A stretch of DNA of 64,000 nucleotides from Nymphaea colorata (taxonomy: Eukaryota; Streptophyta; Magnoliopsida; Nymphaeales; Nymphaeaceae), in assembly GCF_008831285.2 (NCBI RefSeq), contig NC_045148.1, positions 18,655,002 through 18,719,001 on the forward strand, read 5' to 3'. The notes beneath the pieces were generated by a model. It ran no database searches, was not told the DNA's origin, and saw only the letters and a list, made by a program, of their open reading frames with translations. The translations under genes and the position numbers were made by a program. Position 1 is the stretch's first letter. Each line of letters starts with the position of its first letter. Of the stretch, positions 23,659 to 34,878 are shown piece after piece.

Positions 23659-26566
23659 TGTCACGACCCAATTTTTGACACCAAAAATTTTCTTTCATTT
23701 CTATGATAGCGGAAGCAATATTGAGTCATGACCAGAACATAAGACACTGTTTTATTTCAATAATAAAATACTTGGACCCAAACAAAAATAACCACAAATC
23801 CCCAAAACCGACGCAGTGTCCAGAATGCCAATGCCCGTCCATCACAAGACTGAGGTCGTCGCTCCAAAGCAAAAGCTATCAAGGACTACCTGTAGATAGA
23901 AAGAAGGGTCAGAATTCCTCTGAGTATGAGAAAATCCAGCCATGAATGGAACATGGCCCAAAATAATATTTAATTTCGTAAACAATTCCAAAAAAGGCCT
24001 TATGAACTACAACCATAAGTTTTCCAAAACTTAGCACATATCAGAGTTACATCACATCATCAATGACAGAACGAGGTGTGCACAACCTCCAAAATTTCGT
24101 AGGCTTCCAACCGTGGTTCTCTGACAATGTCATGGTCATCGTGCCGAGCAACAGAAATCCCCGTGGGCACTCACGGGCAGAACAGAACATATCTTCACCA
24201 GGCGATCCAACGGATCGAGGGTACCTGAAGTGAAGCCTCCTGAGATATCTCAGATCGCCGCTGCAGCAGCATGGCCCCTCTAGGAACCCGGTTTGAGGGA
24301 CCAGGAGATGTCTCTCCCAACACAGCAGCAGTACCCCGGGCCCTTGTGCCGCCCAATACCCTGTGGGCCCTCCAGTACAGCCAGAGGAGTGTGACCACTA
24401 CCTCCCGGGACGAAACCAAACACTGGGCAAAACAGAAAGCTCGCACTCGCATAAACCATCGCACAAAGTCCACGTTTCGCCTTCGAATTTCAAAAGTGAG
24501 GGTTTGCCAATGCTAGACATCGTCTAGTACCTCTCACAGAAACCGCCCTTAGGCTCGGTTTCCCAGACAGAAACAATAAACCATTTTTTTGATAATGGCC
24601 TCCAAACATAGAAACAACATACAGACTATCACGCCAAAATTTCTCAAATAAAATAACCATTCAAAAGTAAGAGAATTTATACTTTAAATTCTTACAACGT
24701 GACTTTCCTCTTCAACTTTTCGAAATTGATTTCAGGACCATCTTTCTGAAATTTTAAACACCATTACGAGCATCAACGAGCAATAACACATAACTTTTCA
24801 TGTGTAATTTATAAAACTACCATTTGGCAATTTATAAAAACTTAAAGGGTACCGAAACGAAATTTCATATTAAATATCCGTTTCCTTTTGAAAAACACTT
24901 TCGCAAGCCTCTTTTTGAAGAGGTTTTTAGCAAAAATGTTGTGGCATGGAAGTTATAAAATGTGTAACAGCTTATCTGAATATTTTGCTAATTAGTGGAC
25001 CCGTCTTCAAATTTTTCCAACTTGATATAAAAATAAACCACGCTCGTTTTTCTTTCATTTCACCGCTTCGTTTTCTCTCTCCTCACGAGCCTCCTTCCTT
25101 TCGTTCAACCGACGGTGGCTTCCACCGTTCTTCCTCACTCAAAACCAGCGAAAAGCGGGACCATGGGGAGAGATCTGTCCTCCTCCCGCAAGCTCCAACG
25201 CTCTGGTTTCCCACCGCCGTCCGATGCTCTCAACCACCACCTCCTCCTCTGCTGCTCTCGTTTTTCAGCCCTGCCACCGTGAGGGAGACGACCTCCCCAA
25301 ACCAGGCATGTCTCTCTCTGCTCCTCCTTCCTTGCGACGAGAATGAACCGGCAGCAAGGAGGACCCTGCTCTTCCAGGCGACAGGGAGAAACCGACTACA
25401 ATGGGGAACGACATGAGGAAACCTGCCACGTCAAGGTCGTGTTCTCCAATTTCCCCCAAATCACCTCTGCAACATTCCTTGTTTTCCTTATGTCGATCAG
25501 AGCAGGCGTTGCTCTCTGTCGACGACACTGAGCAGAGTCTGCTTCTCCTTTTCTGTTGTTGGTTCAGATTCTTTAACGCATCCTTATTACAACTATACAT
25601 ACTTTGTTTAATGTTGGCTTAGTCTCGTTTTCTCACAAGTGAAATAAGCGAAATATAAGAAGAAGGGGAAAACAGCATGATACGAGTCATCGGAGAAGGT
25701 TCAATAACCCAACGAAGACTAACATACCTCACCCTTCATACCTCGCATGCTTCGATTTCTTTGAAAAGAACCATAACTTATAATACTATATTTCCATCCC
25801 AACATACACTAACTCATGCATAGATTCATATTTATGCATAAAAATACAAAGGTCCAAGAAAATCGGAGACGAATCGAAGAACATTGTGTAACATTAACAT
25901 CATACAACGCCTCATGCATATGTTCATGTCTAGGCGTATACATTCATAAATCCACATTGCATATGTATGTATAAGAACTCAAAATATACAGGCTTCATGC
26001 TGCATTCATAACTGAAATTTCCCATACCTGTCAAAGTCTGTCACAACCTTCTTGTTCCTCTTTCGCAATCCCTTTTCTTGATCTTCTGATTCTTTTCCAG
26101 CGACCACCTACTTCAACCTCAACGAGAAAGAAAACAAGAATGAGGATGTCTCTCTCTCTCTTTCTCTCGAATCCTCTTGTTGCTGGACTCTCTAGTCGAT
26201 GGCTGTAGCAATAAGGGATGATTATTTTTCAACCTCTCCCAAGGGAATGAATAACCCGTCAGTTTTTCTTTTCCCTTTCTTTCTCTCAAATTCTCAATTG
26301 TTGAGTTTTCTCTTCTATGAAGGCAGTAAAGAAAGGGTTAATTATTGTAAATCAGATCTAAAGAGCCCCCTTCACAACCCTTGTAACTGTCATACGAATT
26401 TCTTTTCGTTTTTTTTTTTCATTTCTTTCCATAGTTTCTCTCTTTTTCATTTAATTGGCAGTTTCCATTTCATTTTTGCAGTCATTTAAACCTACCGTTT
26501 ATGATTTCCTGCTCATAATAACGTTCCCATAATTAAGGAAACTTAATAAAAATCGTGGGTCTTACA
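23659..26566 (-). mobile_element. Full LTR 3 (2908 bp)
   Basis: Same length and ends as LTR 2, at a spacing of exactly 4468 bases. I saw no base difference from LTR 2 in the parts I compared. Confidence 0.92.
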
Positions 26567-26578
26567 TCCTTTCCCCCT
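26567..26578 (-). other. Polypurine tract of internal region 3
   Basis: AGGGGGAAAGGA on the minus strand next to LTR 3. Confidence 0.85.
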
Positions 26579-26602
26579 AAAAAGAAATTTCGTCCTCGAA
26601 AT

Positions 26603-27758
26603 TTAAACGTACCATATTAAAAGAACTGGGGATAACTCTTTCTCATGTCTTGTTTTGCATGTGTCTTTGTTTTTCATGGGCGTAGCGACTAACATTTGAT
26701 CAAACATATTCTTTCTTTCTAACTTTAAAATTTCAACAAAGCTCTTAGAAACGAAAGAATGCGATGCACCAGAGTCAAACAGAATATGAGACCAATGAGG
26801 TTGTACAAGAAGGGTACCTTCATTCACATCAGTGGATCTCAAATCTTCAACCGTGGTCGCGTAAACTCTCCCAGGTACCTTCTTCTCTACTGGTTGGTTT
26901 GCTGCACCTCGCCCCTGTTCTGCCTCTTTCTTCTTCGGGCACTCACGAATAAAATGTCCTCGCCTTCCACAATAGAGACATGCCCCGACCTCTCTGTAAC
27001 ATGGTTTGCCCGGGTGTTGGCGATGACATGTGGGACATTCATCGTCCTGCCTAGATGTTGATGGCCTCTGTCTCTTGAATCTATCCCCTTGGTTCACCTT
27101 GTCACTGCGTATGTCTGGCCTCGACTTGGATCGCAGAGATTCACTTTTTCTATCTGTCCCATGCATCCTGTTCCAGCCTTCCTCAAGACATGTGGCCATG
27201 TCGATAGCGTCGTCTAGATCTCTTGGACGACTACTAATTACTTGGTTCTGCAACCCGTCTTTAAGTCCTCTGACGAACTTGTTTGCTCGGTCCGCATCAG
27301 CAGTATATACATGGGGGCAATATTTTTCCAGATGTCTGAATTTGACGACGTATTCGTGCAGACTCAAACTCCCTTGCTGAAGCTCCAAGAATTCTTGCAT
27401 GCGTTTCTCCCGTGTGAAGGTTGGGATGTAGGCATGTGTGAAGGCTTCCTTGAATTCTCCCCAGGTCGCTTCGTGATTTGCGAACTTCACCTCACGTTGC
27501 GTCCGCCACCATTCCTTAGCATCTCCTTTTAGCATAAAAGTTCCATATCGAACCTTCTTGTTGTCAGGCACTTCGAGGGTGGTAAAGATCTCCTCAGTTT
27601 CTATTATCCACTGTTCAGCATCGTCCGCACTGCCTTTCCCATGAAACTTCGGAGGGTGCAAGCTCATAAACTGTTGGTGAGTTACTCCCCTTGCCTCACC
27701 ATTCGTCGTTCTGTTTGTATCCGTACTTGTTCCTCCTGAAGAAGTATTTTGCGTCATG
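26603..27758 (-). pseudogene. Gag copy 3, 5'-truncated
   Basis: Identical in frame to copy 2 from TQNTSSGGTSTD onward, but the first ~70 Gag residues, the leader, the primer binding site and the 5' LTR are missing. Homology to the array stops at about 27758 (GCGTCATG) and unrelated DNA follows, so the array is broken inside gag. The zinc knuckle and truncated protease are retained. Confidence 0.9.
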
Positions 27759-28445
27759 TACATACGTATTCATGCACATATGAAAATTTATAAAATAGAA
27801 AATGAAAGCATAGAGAGAGAAAGATGGGGGTCATCATGTTGGCATAAATGTATATAACATGTGTATACATCCATACCTTCACAAGATTAGAAAAATCAAG
27901 GAACAACTTAAAATTAACAACTTCAAATTTAATGTGGGCCGGAGGGGAGCTTGGACTCATGCAAGAGTCTAAGCTAAGTCCCTAAGGCCATGTTAGAAGG
28001 TTCTTTTTAAAAATGTTTTGGAAAATATGATTTATATAAGCATAGAATGTTATTATTTGGTTTGTTGTAAGGGATATATTTCTTCCACCGTTGGGTATAG
28101 AAGAAAACAAGCAACATAAAGAGGCACTCGTTAGGGTTCCTAATGTGATGATTAAGAAGGAAACTAGCGCAAAATGATATGGAAATGCATATTAACATGT
28201 ACATTTTCGTGAGGGTTTATCCCGGGTTGGACAAGTCCCAACCTCAAAGATTAATATGAAAATAAAGAGTCCCCAAACTACACTCTTATTCCCGACATGC
28301 ATTCACATGTAAGTAAAGAACCAAGCAACTATGCATGCATAATATATAGATAACTTTCAATGAAGGAAAGAAAGAAAGAGGATGATGGAAAAAGCAAAGT
28401 TCAATTAGGAGGGAAGACATGATGTAACTATGAATTGATATACCA

Positions 28446-29189
28446 CCTCATCTTCTCATGTTTCCGGTGCACTTGAGTATAGCCTCTTGACTCTAAAATA
28501 GAGATTGAGAGCTATCTCTTTTGGCCATGGAGAAATGATGAAGGGAGGAAAATAAGAGGAAACAGAAGAACAATAAGAATGTATTCATTAAAAGAAAGAA
28601 CATGATTAAAATGAAAGATCATCTCATCATTCCATGTTCCCGGTGTACTTGAGCATAGCCTCTAAAAAGAGATTGAGAGCTACCTTTTTTAGCCGTGGGG
28701 AGATGAAGATGAGGAGAAAATGTAGAAAGAGAAACAATGTTATATTTAATAAAAGAGAAAACATGATTCAATCATGAAATGAAAGATCCTCTCATCTTTT
28801 CACGCTCCCAATGCACTTGAGCATAGCCTCTTGTCTCTAAAAAGAGATTGAGGGCTATCTCCTTTGGTCATGGGAAGAGGAAGAAGAGAAAAAAATAAAA
28901 TAACAATGACAAGACTATATTAAAGAAATGAAATAACAATAACAATAAAAATATATTCATTAAGGAAAAAAATAACAACAACAAGAATATATTGAAGAGA
29001 AGAAAGAGCAAGAAAATATTAATATAGAGAAAGAACAAGAACAACAAGAATACTTGAAAGAGCATGATTTAATCATAAAATAAAATATCATCTCATCTTC
29101 TCATGCTCCCGGTGCATTTGAGCATAGCCTCTTGTCTCTAAAAAGAGGTTGAGTGCTATCTCCTTTGGCCATGGGGAGATGAAGATGAG
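28446..29189. repeat. Four dispersed ~95 bp repeat blocks
   Basis: Blocks at about 28446-28540, 28621-28716, 28788-28890 and 29089-29189 share CTCATCTTCTCATGCTCCCG, GAGCATAGCCTCTTG, AAAGAGATTGAGAGCTA and a GGCCATGGGGAGATGAAG end. A-rich DNA (GAAAGAACATGAT, AATAACAAC) lies between them. No coding sense was seen. The DNA from 27759 to 28445 shows nothing recognisable. Confidence 0.8.
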
Positions 29190-29564
29190 AAGAGAAAATG
29201 AAAACAACAACAAGACTATGTTTAAGAAAAAGAAATAACATAATAATAAGAACATTAATGAAAGAAGAGAGAAATCAGAGGGATGAACATTACATACCTC
29301 TAATGGGAAATGACTTAAGGAAGATGAACACCTTCACTTGAAGATCCCCTTTTGATTGAAGCTCCAAAAGTGCTTGCTCTAAGTTGGAGAAGGAAATGAA
29401 AAGAGGAAGAGGGAGAGAGAGAGAGAGCTCAAGAGAAACTCTAAGTCTTCAAGTGAGAATACACTAGAGTTTCTCCCAATGACCAATCTTGCCCAAGAGG
29501 GAGGATATGGGGGGTATTTATAGAGGATTTTGGAGCCAAAACCCAAAATTTGAATTTTTTGACC

Positions 29565-30055
29565 TAAAAAGACTAAAATCACCCTCCAAAAGGAGATTTT
29601 TTTTGCTAAAAGGAAGGGCAAATGGGTCTTGTCCACCCAAAAAGACTAAAATTACCCTCTAAAAGGATGGTTTTTGGTCAAAAGGAGGGGCAAATTGGTC
29701 TTGTTTACAAAAAAGACTAAAATCACCCTCTAAAAGGATGTTTTTTTGTCAAAAGGAGGGGCAAATCGGTCTTGTTTAAAAAAAAGACTAAAATCACCCT
29801 CTAAAAGGAGGTTTTTTGGTCAAAAGGAGGGGCAAATCGGTCTTGTTTAAAAAAGACTAAAATCACCCTCTAAAAGAAGGTTTTTGGTCAAAAGGAGGGG
29901 CAAATCGTTCTTGTTTGCCCAAAAAGACTAAAATCACCCTCCAAAAGGAGGTTTTTGGTCAAAAGGATGGGCAAATCGGTCTTATTTGCCCAAAAAGACT
30001 AAAATCACCCTCTAAAAGGAGGTTTTTGGTCAAAAGGAAGGGCAAATTAGTCTTA
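29565..30055. repeat. Minisatellite, seven ~70 bp units
   Basis: Seven head-to-tail units, each built as AAAAAGACTAAAATCACCCT, TAAAAGGAGGTTTTTGGTCA and AAAGGAGGGGCAAATCGGTC, with unit starts near 29567, 29640, 29710, 29781, 29850, 29919 and 29991. Units differ by scattered substitutions and small indels. The array ends about 190 bases before the copia relic. Confidence 0.9.
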
Positions 30056-30242
30056 AATGATTGATTTGGATCTAAACTTGGGTTTTGGATCTAAAAGTAG
30101 TATTTTGGATTTAATTTGGATCTGAGAGAAATATTTTGGATTTAATTTGGATCTAAAAGTTGTATTTTGGAAATCTTGTGCCTAAATTTGAATTTCGCAC
30201 TTGGATAAAACATCATAGTCCTTCAGAAAAATTTGGGGTGAT

Positions 30243-33200
30243 TACACCAACTCAGGAGTGACCAATCATATTGTCAATAGTGATGAGATGATGCAAAACA
30301 AAACACCATATGATGGAAGGGACAATATCATGATTGGTAATGGTTCAAGCTTTTCTATTAAGCATACAGACAATTTACTAGTTAACTCTGCAGAGACTTC
30401 ATTCAATCTTACTAATGCCCTGCATGTTCCTAAAATAGTTCATAATCTCTTATCAATAGGAAAATTTACGTCTAAAAATGATTGTATTTTTCAATTCTCA
30501 CCACATGATTTTATTATTAAGGATAGTCAGACGGGCAAGGTTCTTCTTCAAGGACCAAAGATGCGTAACAGGCTCTATCCCATCAAAGTTGTCTGATCGA
30601 ACATAGAGCCATTTTCAACCAAGGGGGCAGCGTTTAGTTGCTGGTTGCCAGCAGGCGTCAATAAACTTTCAGCGTCATTTGATCTATGGCATCGGTGGCT
30701 TGGTCATGCAAACAAGAAGATTGTTAGCTTTCTAAACTCTAGTCGGTTCATTTCAATAAATTCTCCTATTATGAAAGGAGTTTGTCAGTCTTGTCTTATG
30801 GTAAAGGCACATAAACAACCCTTTCCAATTTCTGATTTTCAAGCATCACGCCCTCTTGAAATGCTTCATATGGATGTATGGGGACCTGCCCCTATTCTCT
30901 CTCGCGAAGGCTTTAAGTTTTTTCTTCTTATTGTTGACAACTATTCTAGATTTTCATGGTTGTTTTCTCTTAAAGCTAAGTCTGAAGTTGTTCTATGTTT
31001 CAAGAATTTCAAAACCTTGGTTGAGAAGCAATTAAATGCTTACATATGTTTTGTTCAATCCGATAATGGGAAAGAATTTGTCAACTCTGACTTAGCCTTG
31101 TTTTGTGAAGCACATGGGATATTTCATCAGTTTTCTTGTCCTTACACTCCCGAACAAAATGGCATCGTTGAATGAAAAAATCGTCATGTTGTTGAAACGG
31201 GATTAAGCATGCTCTATGATGCCGATTTATCATATAATTTATGGGTTGACTCTTTTCGAACTGCTATTTATATTATCAATATATTACCAACACTAAAATT
31301 GCAGCGAAAATCACCCTTTTATATGCTCTTTCAAAAAGATCCAGAGTATACACATGTTCGAGTTTTTGGAACCACATGTTATCCATTATTGACACCCATA
31401 AATGATTCCAAGTTTCAGCCCAAGACTACTCCATGCATCTTTCTGGGTTATGCTAGTTATCATAAGGGATATTTATGTTATGACAAGAGCCATCGCCGTA
31501 TTTTTATATCTCGGCATGTTATTTTTGATGAAACTCATCCAAGCAAGTCTGATCAACATCCGAATATTTCAGAAGATATTGTATCTCATTGGCTGCCACA
31601 CACGACCAGCTCTCCTTCAAATAGTCATATTGCTCCAATACAGCGAGCATCGTCCTCATCATATACAGTTCTATCACCACCAATGATTGGATCTTCATCG
31701 TCTGCTATGGTTTCTTCTTCTGAGCGTATCAGCTTGCCCGTACATGAGCCTGCTCAACCCACATCAGGGGAGCCTACCGAGGATCTTACACCCACCCTGA
31801 CCTTGGCGTCATCCTCACTGGCTGCTCCTTCGTCGATCATAGTTACTGACGCCGCAGCCACTCAAGAGGCTCTGCGTCATTCTCACTCAATGATCACTTG
31901 TTCCATGACTGGCTCGTTAAAACCCAAAGCTTTTTCTGCCATCTATGAACAAGAGGAACCAAGAATGTTTAAAGAGGCTATTTGTTCCACATGTTGGCGC
32001 CAAGCTATGCAATTAGAATTTTCAGCATTGCAAAAAAACAAAACATGACATCTTGTTCCGCCACAACCTGACTTCAACATTATCAGTTCCAAATGGGTGT
32101 ATAAAATCAAGCGTCATCCTGATATCGCACGGCACAAGGCGCGCCTTGTCGCCTGGGGTTTTCTTCAAACAACTGGTATTGACTATCAAGAAACTTTCAG
32201 TCCCACTGTCAAACCAACTACTGTCAGAGTACTACTCTGTTTAGCCATTCATTTTGACTAGTCCTTACGACAACTTGATTTTGATAATGTTTTTCTTAAT
32301 GGGTATCTTTCTGAAGATGTCAATATGGCTCAACCAGAGGAGTTTCAAGATGTCACCTATCCTCATCATGTATGCAAGCTAGACAAAGCTTTGTATGGGC
32401 TCAAGCAGGCTCCACTTGCGTGGTATCATCGCTTGAGTTGCTTCCTTCGCGACATTGGCTTTGTTGCTTCTCAGTCTGATGCATCTTTGTTTATTTACTC
32501 CCGCGACAACGATCACATTTTTCTTCTTGTGTACGTCGATGACTTGATCATCACCAGATCCGTGTCGTCTCTCGTTTCTCATATTATTAAACAGCTTGGC
32601 TCTGCATTCTTGGTAAAGGATCTTGGTCCCCTTACCTATTTCCTAGGTATTGAAGTCAAGCGAAGGCCTGGGGAGATATATCTGAGTCAACGTCGTTACA
32701 TTACTGACATTCTTCACAAAGCTCAAATGAACAGTGCCAAACCCACAACATCCCCCATGGTGGTCACTAAATCTGTTACAGCCACTGTGGATTTATTTTG
32801 GGATCCCACAATGTATCGAAGTATAATAGGCGCATTACAATATGTTACTCTCACACGTCCAGATATTGCATTTGCTGTAAATCGCGCTTGTCAATTCATG
32901 CACTCTCCAAAGACTGTCATTGGACGATGGTCAAAAGAATACTTCGGTATTTAAAAGGAACCAGTCATTATGCCATTCGCTTGACTCGTTCATCATCTTT
33001 GCAGTTGAGTATTTTTACCGATGTAGACTGGGCTAACAGTCCAGAAGATCGAAAGTCGACCAGAGGTTTTGTTGCTCTCCTAGGTAATAATGTTGTCTCA
33101 TGGGCTTTTAGAAAACAAAGAACAGTTGCTCGGTCCAGCACTGAAGCTGAGTACAAGTCTCTAGCATGTGCTGCTGCAAAAATACTATGGTTAAAATCTC

Positions 33201-33484
33201 TCCTGAAAGAGCTACGGTTTCCATTATCAAATGCACCAACTTTATGGTGTGATCCTCAAACCCTACATAGCCTCAAATCCTCTGTTTCATGCTCGCAGCA
33301 AGCATGTTGAAATTGATTTTCATTTCGTTAGAAATCATGTCAATAAAGGAGAAATCCAAGTGAATCTCATTCGTACTAAAGAGCAATTAGCGGATGGAAT
33401 GACGAAAGCTCTAGGAGGAATGATGTTCATAGATTTTAGAAACAACCTCAACGTCGTGGAGCTGCTGTTCAGTTTGCAGGAGGC
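30243..33484 (+). pseudogene. Decayed Ty1/copia retrotransposon polyprotein
   Basis: Domains of a copia Pol lie in order but in several frames. A protease remnant is near 30247 (NSGVTNHIV; the catalytic Asp is Asn). The GAG-pre-integrase zinc finger follows (LWHRWLGHANKK ... CQSCLMVKAH), then integrase (LHMDVWGP, QSDNGKEF, PYTPEQNGIVE). Reverse transcriptase covers about 32060-32800 (YVDDLIIT active site), then RNase H (DVDWANSPEDRKSTRGF ... STEAEY). Breaks: TGA at 31173-31175 replacing a conserved Trp, TGA near 32046, TAG near 32260, and frameshifts near 32940 and 33240. Gag, the 5' LTR and the primer binding site are absent: the element is 5'-truncated next to the minisatellite. Inactive. 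Confidence 0.92.
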
Positions 33485-33784
33485 TGTTAAGGAAAGATCT
33501 TGAAACAGGAAAGAGCTTGAATTACGAAATGATTTCAGCAAGAAATAAAATTGTATCAATCACTATTAATTTGGGATCTGATTCTACGATTTTATTTCTT
33601 GCCTTATTTGTTATAATGTCATCTCTCTTGTACTCTATAAATACCTTGTATAATCAATAGCAAATATACAAGTGATTCATTTTCTGAACTTTTCTTCCTT
33701 CTCTCGTTCCTTTGTTTTCTCTCTCTCTCTCTCAATCCTCACGGATCTTCATAATTCAAAACCAGCAAGAAGCAGAATTCAAGA
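33485..33784 (+). mobile_element. Probable 3' LTR of the copia element (3' border uncertain)
   Basis: Starts TGTTAAGGAAAGATC right after the end of the RNase H frame and a purine stretch (GCAGGAGGC). It holds a TATA box (TATAAATA, 33636-33643) and a CT-rich tract, as expected for U3-R. The right border is not resolved because no matching 5' LTR exists in the window. Confidence 0.55.
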
Positions 33785-33787
33785 GGG

Positions 33788-34878
33788 ACCCTGTAATGTT
33801 ATGGACTTCTAGGCAGGTCGGGTCGGATCAGGGTCCAAACCCGGACCCGAGCTCCACGTGAAGAGGAGCCCGACGCCCCTTCTCTCGTCTTTCCCTTTTC
33901 TCCCTCGACTGCTTCAACGTCTTTCCCTTTTTCACTCTCTCGTCCCATTGGGTTGCATAGAGCAGGCGGTGCAAGGCCCCAGGGTACTGTTGTGTGATGT
34001 AATTGGAGCGTTGGGCTCCCGCCTTCTCAATCTGGGTGTCCTAGGGAAGACTGAGTATCTCTCATTGGAATTCACACATCCATGGATGAGTGCTCTACCG
34101 CTGCAGCGGATGAATAGATCCATACAGTTATGGGCCACCACGGGGGTTGTCTCTTGGCTATGGGCCGCCCATGGTGTGCACGTGTCTGTGTTTGCACCTA
34201 CAGGAACTGTCAATTCACTAAAGGTAATGAAAATAAATGTATGTGAATGAAATGTGTGTGAACGAATATATGTGATTGATAGGCATGTGAATGCTATGAC
34301 TGAAATGAAATGTTTAAGCATGTCTTGCATGTGATTGAAATTGTGTTACTGTGGCCTTTTCATGTCGTGGTCTATGTTAGGAGTTTTCTTGGCAAATGAT
34401 GTGTTTATGCCCTAACACGACATGATGATAGATTGTTTTTATGATTGTTCTCATATTTGAGCCCTACCTAAGAGGGTTTGGGATTTTCCTGGCTTGTTGT
34501 CATACTGCGAAGGTTAAACATTCAATTGTTTCTTTTTCAGGTTTTGGCGGACCCGGGACAGCAGGTTGATCATATGGCTTCACTCACATCTTACTGGGGA
34601 GGTTTTGGGTCTTTGGTAGTGCCGGCGCGTCATGGTTTGGACTTTTTGATGTCTTATTTTTGTTAGGCATCATTGTGGTTTGAGGCATTTTTGTCATACA
34701 CATAAGTGCGATTTTGTATGAATTGAAATTGTTATATAAATGAAAGTTTGCCCCATTGTTTCAAATGACGTAGCTCCATCTTTTTTTGAATTGTTGTGTA
34801 ATCGCACCTCAATGCTTTATGTTTAGAAAAAAAAATTATTTGAGGGTCAAAAGGTTGGGGTGTGATACACCCTGTAAT
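33788..34878. mobile_element. Segment bounded by a 10 bp direct repeat (possible solo LTR)
   Basis: ACCCTGTAAT occurs at 33788-33797 and again at 34869-34878. The DNA between has a GC-rich start (GGTCGGGTCGGATCAGGG) and ends GGTTGGGGTGTGATAC, a style common at Ty3/gypsy LTR ends. I could not settle TG/CA borders with a 5 bp duplication, and no inverted ends are visible, so the type is open. No convincing gene lies within. Confidence 0.4.

Noticed and set aside
17667-27758. Endogenous pararetrovirus as the source of the gag array
   Set aside because: TG/CA LTRs, initiator-Met PBS, PPT and Ty3/gypsy gag with CCHC knuckle identify an LTR retrotransposon; no movement or coat protein features.
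29565-30055. Regular repeats with spacer-like variation, reminiscent of a CRISPR array
   Set aside because: Units are contiguous and homologous over their whole length, with no unique spacers; the genome is a plant. It is a minisatellite.
33858-34666. 130-residue plus-strand frame and an antisense frame of 132 residues
   Set aside because: Both strands open in the same GC-richer repeat segment; no domain found.
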